NCBI GenBank assembly: GCA_030150425.1
Contig: JASLFY010000262.1
Span: 1-10,175, forward strand
DNA: 10,175 bases
Direction: 5' to 3'
DNA from: Yimella sp.
GTDB lineage: Bacteria > Actinomycetota > Actinomycetes > Actinomycetales > Dermatophilaceae
Part shown: piece by piece, positions 6,751 through 10,175 of the stretch
Numbering within the stretch: position 1 is the stretch's first letter
Layout: every line of letters starts with the position of its first letter
Position numbers and translations under genes: made by a program
The notes under the pieces: model-generated
What the model was told of the DNA's origin: nothing
Databases searched by the model: none
Seen by the model: only the letters and a program-made list of their open reading frames with translations

Positions 6751-6756
6751 ACTTTA
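6751..6756 (-). promoter_or_regulatory. candidate sucC -10 box overlapping the upstream stop codon
   Basis: TAAAGT on the minus strand contains the TAA stop of the B12-binding gene. Transcription from it would give sucC a leader of about 36 bases carrying its AAGGA site. The -35 region is poor. The same hexamer serves as -10 candidate for the M23 gene. Confidence 0.3.
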
Positions 6757-7179
6757 GTCCTGCGCTGCGGACGCTCCCACGTGGGTGCGAGTCCAGTCGA
6801 CGATCTGGGTCGTCGTGGCGCCGGGAGTGAACACCGTCGCGACGCCCATCTCCAGCAACGTCGGGATGTCGCCCTCGGGGATGATCCCGCCGCCGAAGAC
6901 CACGATGTCGTCGGCGTCCTTGTCCCGCAACGTTTTCAGCACCTGTTCGAACAGGGTCAGATGAGCGCCGGACAGCACCGACATCCCGATCGCGTCGGCG
7001 TCCTCCTGGATCGCGGCCTCGACGATCTGCGCCGGCGTCTGGTGCAGACCGGTGTAGATGACCTCCATGCCGGCGTCGCGCAGCGCACGGGCGACGACCT
7101 TCGCGCCGCGGTCGTGGCCGTCCAGGCCGGGCTTGGCGACGACGATCCGCAGGGGGGCTTCGGGAGCGGGAGTGGTCAT
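6754..7179 (-). CDS. stand-alone cobalamin-binding protein, acyl-CoA mutase small-subunit type
   Basis: A 141-residue protein made of a single B12-binding Rossmann-like domain. It carries the cobalamin signature DGHDRG (20-25, with the base-off histidine ligand His22), SVLSGAH (67-73) and FGGG (95-98), plus FTPGATTTQIV near the C-terminus. It resembles the C-terminal domain of methylmalonyl-CoA mutase and the separate small subunit of isobutyryl-CoA mutase (IcmB), so it probably works with a large mutase subunit encoded elsewhere; none is in the window. Alternatives are a subunit of another split mutase or a B12-dependent sensor. ATG 7179 is preferred over an in-frame GTG at 7230 because the conserved fold begins at residue 10, and a -10 box sits 6 bases upstream with no Shine-Dalgarno site, pointing to a leaderless mRNA. 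Its position before sucCD fits a mutase whose product is succinyl-CoA, but that link is inference. Confidence 0.9.
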   Translation of the reverse strand: MTTPAPEAPLRIVVAKPGLDGHDRGAKVVARALRDAGMEVIYTGLHQTPAQIVEAAIQEDADAIGMSVLSGAHLTLFEQVLKTLRDKDADDIVVFGGGIIPEGDIPTLLEMGVATVFTPGATTTQIVDWTRTHVGASAAQD

Positions 7180-7185
7180 GATCAC

Positions 7186-7214
7186 AGCGTACGGGCCCGT
7201 CGTTGCGCGGTCAT
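7186..7214 (-). promoter_or_regulatory. promoter of the B12-binding gene, leaderless
   Basis: On the minus strand, ATGACC (7209-7214, sharing TGAC with TTGACA) and TACGCT (7186-7191, TANNNT) are 17 bases apart. Six bases separate the -10 box from ATG 7179, so the transcript would begin at or next to the start codon. Confidence 0.5.
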
Positions 7215-7222
7215 CCGACCCT

Positions 7223-7231
7223 TTGTCCACA
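7223..7231 (+). promoter_or_regulatory. perfect actinobacterial DnaA box
   Basis: TTGTCCACA equals the high-GC actinobacterial DnaA-box consensus. It lies in the divergent region between the B12-binding gene and the M23 peptidase, 8 bases beyond the former's -35. A related nonamer, TCATCCACA, lies at 7291-7299 in the same orientation. Binding by DnaA is inferred. Confidence 0.5.
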
Positions 7232-7251
7232 GCCCGAACGACTCCACCTCG

Positions 7252-7271
7252 CAGGTCACGATCAGGTCACG
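7252..7271 (+). repeat. tandem CAGGTCACG direct repeat, MtrA-like operator candidate
   Basis: CAGGTCACG occurs at 7252-7260 and 7263-7271, an exact copy with an 11-base period (one helical turn), ending 1 base before the M23 -10 candidate and covering its -35 position. The response regulator MtrA is described as binding direct repeats of 8 bp with 3-bp spacing, with GTCAC-containing half sites in mycobacteria, and controls cell-wall hydrolase genes. The match is suggestive only. Confidence 0.5.
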
Positions 7272-7272
7272 C

Positions 7273-7278
7273 TAAAGT
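7273..7278 (+). promoter_or_regulatory. candidate -10 box of the M23 peptidase gene
   Basis: TAAAGT (TANNNT) lies 34 bases before the GTG at 7313. It would give a leader of about 28 bases with an AGGAA site at 7303-7307. Confidence 0.45.
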
Positions 7279-7290
7279 TCTCGGGCCCGT

Positions 7291-7299
7291 TCATCCACA
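7291..7299 (+). promoter_or_regulatory. near-consensus DnaA-box nonamer in the M23 leader
   Basis: TCATCCACA differs from TTATCCACA at one position and has the same orientation as the perfect box at 7223. It would fall in the 5' untranslated region of the peptidase mRNA. Confidence 0.25.
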
Positions 7300-7312
7300 G
7301 TCAGGAACCCCC

Positions 7313-8179
7313 GTGGCCCGCTATCAGGGACGCCACCGCGTCGCCACCCCGTCACCGGCCCGCCGGGTCCGACTCGTGGCACCACCCGCAGCCGCCGCGG
7401 CCGTCGCGATCACCTGGGGCGCCCTGGCCACCGCCGACGGATCGCCCACCGCGAACGGAGCACCCGCCGCCGAGATCCAGCCGCTGACCGGTGCGTCCGC
7501 CGGCACCGCGACGGACGCCGGCGGTGCCACCACCGAGGCGGCGGCGGTCACCGCGAAGGTCGACGCCGCCGCCAAGTCGCGGGCCGCCGCCCGCGCCGTG
7601 GCCGTCTCGCGCGCCGACGCCACCCGCAAGCTCAACCAGCAGCGCGCCACCGCCCTTCGCTCGCTCGGCAAGACCACCGTCGCCACGCCGTACACCGCCC
7701 CGACCGGGGCGTCCTCGACGTCGCTGCGGGCCGCGTCCGCGACGACCGGTTTCGGCGTCGGAGCCGCGACGGGCTACACCTGCCCGATCGCCGGGTGCGG
7801 CGGTCACTTCACCTCCGGGTTCGGCCACCGCGCCTCCCCCGGCGGCATCGGCTCCACCGACCATCAGGGCATCGACCTGTCGACCCCGATCGGCACTCCG
7901 CTGCGGGCCCTGCACGGCGGCACCGTCACGGCGGTGGGTTGGTACGGCGGCCAGGGCAAGCGGATCAACATCGACATCGGCGGCGGCGTGACGATCGTCT
8001 ACGCCCACATGTCCAGCTGGGGCGTCACCGTCGGTCAACGCGTCGAGGTCGGCCAGTTGGTCGGCTGGTCCGGCAACACCGGCAACTCGACCGGCCCCCA
8101 CCTGCACCTCGAGGTGCACCTCGGCGGCACACCGGTCAACCCGGTGGGCTGGCTGCGCGCCCACGGCATCGCGGTCTGA
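7313..8179 (+). CDS. M23/LytM-type peptidoglycan endopeptidase, membrane-anchored or secreted
   Basis: A 288-residue zinc metallopeptidase that probably cleaves peptide cross-links in the cell wall. The N-terminus is basic (RHRV, RRVR) followed by a hydrophobic stretch at about 21-40, a signal anchor or signal peptide; no lipobox Cys is present. Residues 41-145 are Ala/Thr-rich with a likely coiled coil at about 75-118. The LytM domain starts near 155: HQGIDLS supplies His184 and Asp188 of the HxxxD motif, AH232 precedes the last strand, and HLHLEVH gives His263 and His265 of HxH, so all metal and catalytic residues are present. Cys157 and Cys162 could form a disulfide after export. GTG 7313 has AGGAA 5 bases upstream. 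It corresponds in position to Rv0950c of M. tuberculosis. The stop lies 7 bases from the convergent stop of the helicase gene. Confidence 0.93.
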   Translation: MARYQGRHRVATPSPARRVRLVAPPAAAAAVAITWGALATADGSPTANGAPAAEIQPLTGASAGTATDAGGATTEAAAVTAKVDAAAKSRAAARAVAVSRADATRKLNQQRATALRSLGKTTVATPYTAPTGASSTSLRAASATTGFGVGAATGYTCPIAGCGGHFTSGFGHRASPGGIGSTDHQGIDLSTPIGTPLRALHGGTVTAVGWYGGQGKRINIDIGGGVTIVYAHMSSWGVTVGQRVEVGQLVGWSGNTGNSTGPHLHLEVHLGGTPVNPVGWLRAHGIAV

Positions 8180-8186
8180 GCCGGCC

Positions 8187-10175
8187 TCAGATCTTCTCGA
8201 CCCGGCCGTAGCGCAGGGCGAGGCGCTTGACGCCGAGGTCACCGCCGAAGTCGATGTGGGCGATCGTCTTGTCGCCGGACCCTTCCAGTCGTACGACGGT
8301 GCCGAGGCCGAACGAGTCGCTGGTCACCCGGTCGCCCGGGTCGAGCGACGGGACCGCGTGGTTGCCCGGTGACCGTACTCCCGGACGCGCGGCGAGCCGC
8401 GCGATCGCCGGCGTCGACGACGGCCGGGTGGTGGTGGTGGCGATCCGCTGCCAGTCGATCAACTGCGAGGGGATCTCGTCGAGGAAGCGCGACGGCGGGT
8501 TGTACTGCGGTGCGCCCCAGGCGGATCGGACCTCCGCCCGGGAGAGGTGGAGTCGCTCGCGGGCGCGGGTGATGCCGACGTAGGCGAGCCGCCTCTCCTC
8601 CTCCAGCTCCTTCGGGTCGCCGAGCGCCCGGATGTGGGGGAAGGTGCCGTCCTCCATGCCGGTGAGGAAGACCACCGGGAACTCCAGCCCCTTCGCGGTG
8701 TGCAGGGTCATCAGGGTGACGACGCCCTTGTCGTTCTCGTCGCCCTCGGGGATCTCGTCGGCGTCGGCCACCAGGGAGACCTGCTCCAGGAAGTCCTCCA
8801 ACGGTCCGTCGGGGAACTGCTGGTCGAACTCGCGGCCGACCGCGACCAGTTCGGCGAGGTTCTCGATGCGGGTCTCGTCCTGCGGGTCGTGGCTGGCGCG
8901 CAGCTCCGCGAGATAACCGGACTGGTCGAGGATCGCCTCCAGCAGGTCCCCCACACCACCGTCGGTGTCGCGCACCTCGCGCAACGACTCCAGCAGACCG
9001 GTGAATCCCTTGATCGCGCTGACCGATCGGGTCGCGATGCCCGGGGCGTCCTCGGCGCGGCCGAGGGCGGCGACGAACGGGATCCGTTCCCGGTCGGCGA
9101 GCGCCGACACGCATGCCTCGGCCCGGTCGCCGATGCCGCGCTTGGGGACGTTCAGGATGCGTCGCAGGTTGACGGTGTCGGCCGGGTTGGAGACGACCCG
9201 CAGGTAGGCCAGCGCGTCCTTGATCTCCTTGCGTTCGTAGAAGCGGGTGCCGCCGACGACCTTGTACGGCAACCCCACTCGTACGAACACCTCCTCCAGC
9301 GCGCGCGACTGGGCGTTGGTGCGGTAGAAGACCGCGACGTCGCCCGGCTTCACGCCGTGGTCGTCGGTGAGCTGGTCGATGGTGCGCGCCACGAACGCGG
9401 CCTCGTCGTGTTCGGAGTCGGCGACGTAGCCGACGATGCGCTCGCCGTCGCCGGAGTCGGTCCACAGCTTCTTCTCGCGCCGCTCGGAGTTCTTGGCGAT
9501 GACCGCGTTGGCGGCCTGCAGGATCGTCTGCGTGGAGCGGTAGTTCTGCTCCAGCAGGATGGTGCGGGCCTGCGGGTAGTCCTGCTCGAACTCGACGATG
9601 TTGCGGATCGTGGCGCCCCGGAAGGCGTAGATCGACTGGTCGGCGTCACCCACCACGCACAGCTCCGCGGGCGGGATCTGACCCACCGCCGGGTCGGCGG
9701 TGCCGTGACCGACGAGCTCCTTCACCAGTTGGTACTGGGCGTGGTTGGTGTCCTGGTACTCGTCGACCAACACGTGGCGGAAGCGCCGGTGGTAGTGCTC
9801 GGCGACGTCGGGGAACGCCTGCAGCAGGTGGGTGGTGGTCATGATCAGGTCGTCGAAGTCGAGCGCGTTCGCCTGCCGCAGCCGCCGCTGGTACTCGGTG
9901 TAGGCCTGCGCCAGGACGGAGTCCTGCGGGTTGTCGCCGGCGCGGGCGGCGAACGTCTCCTCGTCGACCAGTTCGTTCTTCAGGTTGCTGACCTGGTGAC
10001 TGAACGACCGCGGCGGGTAGCGTTTGGTGTCGAGGTCCATGTCGCGCATGACCATCGCCATCAGCCGCTGGGAGTCGGCCGCGTCGTAGATCGAGAAGCT
10101 GGCCTTCATCCCGACCTTGGTCGCCTCGCGCCGCAGGATGCGTACGCACGCGGAGTGGAAGGTCGAGACCCACAT
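8187..10175 (-). CDS. pcrA: ATP-dependent DNA helicase PcrA/UvrD1 (5' end outside window)
   Basis: Superfamily 1A 3'-5' helicase that acts in nucleotide excision repair and in removing proteins from DNA. The C-terminal 662 residues are visible; the start and the Walker A motif lie beyond the right edge, and the edge Met is internal by comparison with homologues of about 770 residues. Seen in order: motif Ia/Ib region VSTFHSACVRILRRE (3-17), motif II LVDEYQDT (136-143), motif III VVGDADQSIYAFRGA (174-188), motif IV LEQNYRST (208-215), the 2B domain with GGTRFYERKEIKDALAYLRV (308-327), motif V MTLHTAKGLEF (489-499) and motif VI RLAYVGITRARERL (529-542). The C-terminal Tudor-like domain is at about 613-662, the element that contacts RNA polymerase in PcrA. 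Cys355 in GDRAEACVSAL (349-359) sits where the mycobacterial UvrD1 dimerisation Cys is reported. Convergent with the M23 gene, 7 bases apart. Confidence 0.96.
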   Translation of the reverse strand: MWVSTFHSACVRILRREATKVGMKASFSIYDAADSQRLMAMVMRDMDLDTKRYPPRSFSHQVSNLKNELVDEETFAARAGDNPQDSVLAQAYTEYQRRLRQANALDFDDLIMTTTHLLQAFPDVAEHYHRRFRHVLVDEYQDTNHAQYQLVKELVGHGTADPAVGQIPPAELCVVGDADQSIYAFRGATIRNIVEFEQDYPQARTILLEQNYRSTQTILQAANAVIAKNSERREKKLWTDSGDGERIVGYVADSEHDEAAFVARTIDQLTDDHGVKPGDVAVFYRTNAQSRALEEVFVRVGLPYKVVGGTRFYERKEIKDALAYLRVVSNPADTVNLRRILNVPKRGIGDRAEACVSALADRERIPFVAALGRAEDAPGIATRSVSAIKGFTGLLESLREVRDTDGGVGDLLEAILDQSGYLAELRASHDPQDETRIENLAELVAVGREFDQQFPDGPLEDFLEQVSLVADADEIPEGDENDKGVVTLMTLHTAKGLEFPVVFLTGMEDGTFPHIRALGDPKELEEERRLAYVGITRARERLHLSRAEVRSAWGAPQYNPPSRFLDEIPSQLIDWQRIATTTTRPSSTPAIARLAARPGVRSPGNHAVPSLDPGDRVTSDSFGLGTVVRLEGSGDKTIAHIDFGGDLGVKRLALRYGRVEKI

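Noticed and set aside
7223..7299. DnaA boxes as part of a replication origin
   Set aside because: Only one perfect and one imperfect box, no AT-rich unwinding region, and no dnaA, dnaN or rpmH nearby.
1..10175. Mobile element, defence island, CRISPR array or biosynthetic cluster
   Set aside because: Every substantial stretch is accounted for by core genes; no transposase, integrase, repeat array or atypical composition was seen.

Overview
High-GC chromosomal DNA of an actinomycete, most likely a mycolic-acid-type member of the Mycobacteriales (Gordonia/Williamsia/Rhodococcus/Mycobacterium neighbourhood). The reasons are the gene content and order, which match from memory the M. tuberculosis block uvrD1, M23 peptidase, sucC, sucD, perM, purN, purH. 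Supporting signs are frequent GTG starts, TANNNT -10 boxes placed for leaderless mRNAs, and an actinobacterial-type DnaA box. This is a core housekeeping region: I see no transposon, phage, CRISPR, tRNA or rRNA gene.

Layout. 1-26: perfect palindrome, possible purH terminator. 54-1655 (-): purH. 1656-1828: divergent promoter region with a 17-bp palindrome lying where both -35 regions should be. 1829-2437 (+): purN. 2509-2766 and 2763-3233 (+): two unrecognised small genes overlapping by 4 bases. 3256-4464 (-): perM (DUF6350 membrane protein). 4545-4578: strong hairpin terminator after sucD. 4616-5506 (-): sucD. 5523-6707 (-): sucC. 6754-7179 (-): stand-alone cobalamin-binding subunit. 7180-7312: regulatory region with a perfect DnaA box and a tandem CAGGTCACG repeat. 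7313-8179 (+): M23/LytM-type peptidase. 8187 to the right edge (-): pcrA/uvrD1 helicase, lacking its first ~100 residues. No gap between genes exceeds 175 bases.

How the genes work together. PurN and PurH are the two 10-formyl-THF-dependent transformylases of IMP synthesis. They are divergent here instead of lying in tandem, because a block carrying purN plus two small genes reads opposite to purH and perM. SucC and SucD form succinyl-CoA synthetase. The B12-binding protein upstream resembles the small subunit of acyl-CoA mutases such as IcmB and the C-terminal part of methylmalonyl-CoA mutase, so a link through succinyl-CoA is plausible. The M23 peptidase and PerM belong to cell-envelope growth and division.

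Most notable points. (1) SucD has Pro251 (CCC) where the family carries its phosphorylated catalytic histidine (GHAGAI motif). (2) The M23 promoter combines an MtrA-like tandem repeat with DnaA-box sequences. (3) purN and its unknown partners are rearranged relative to purH and perM, with a candidate shared operator.
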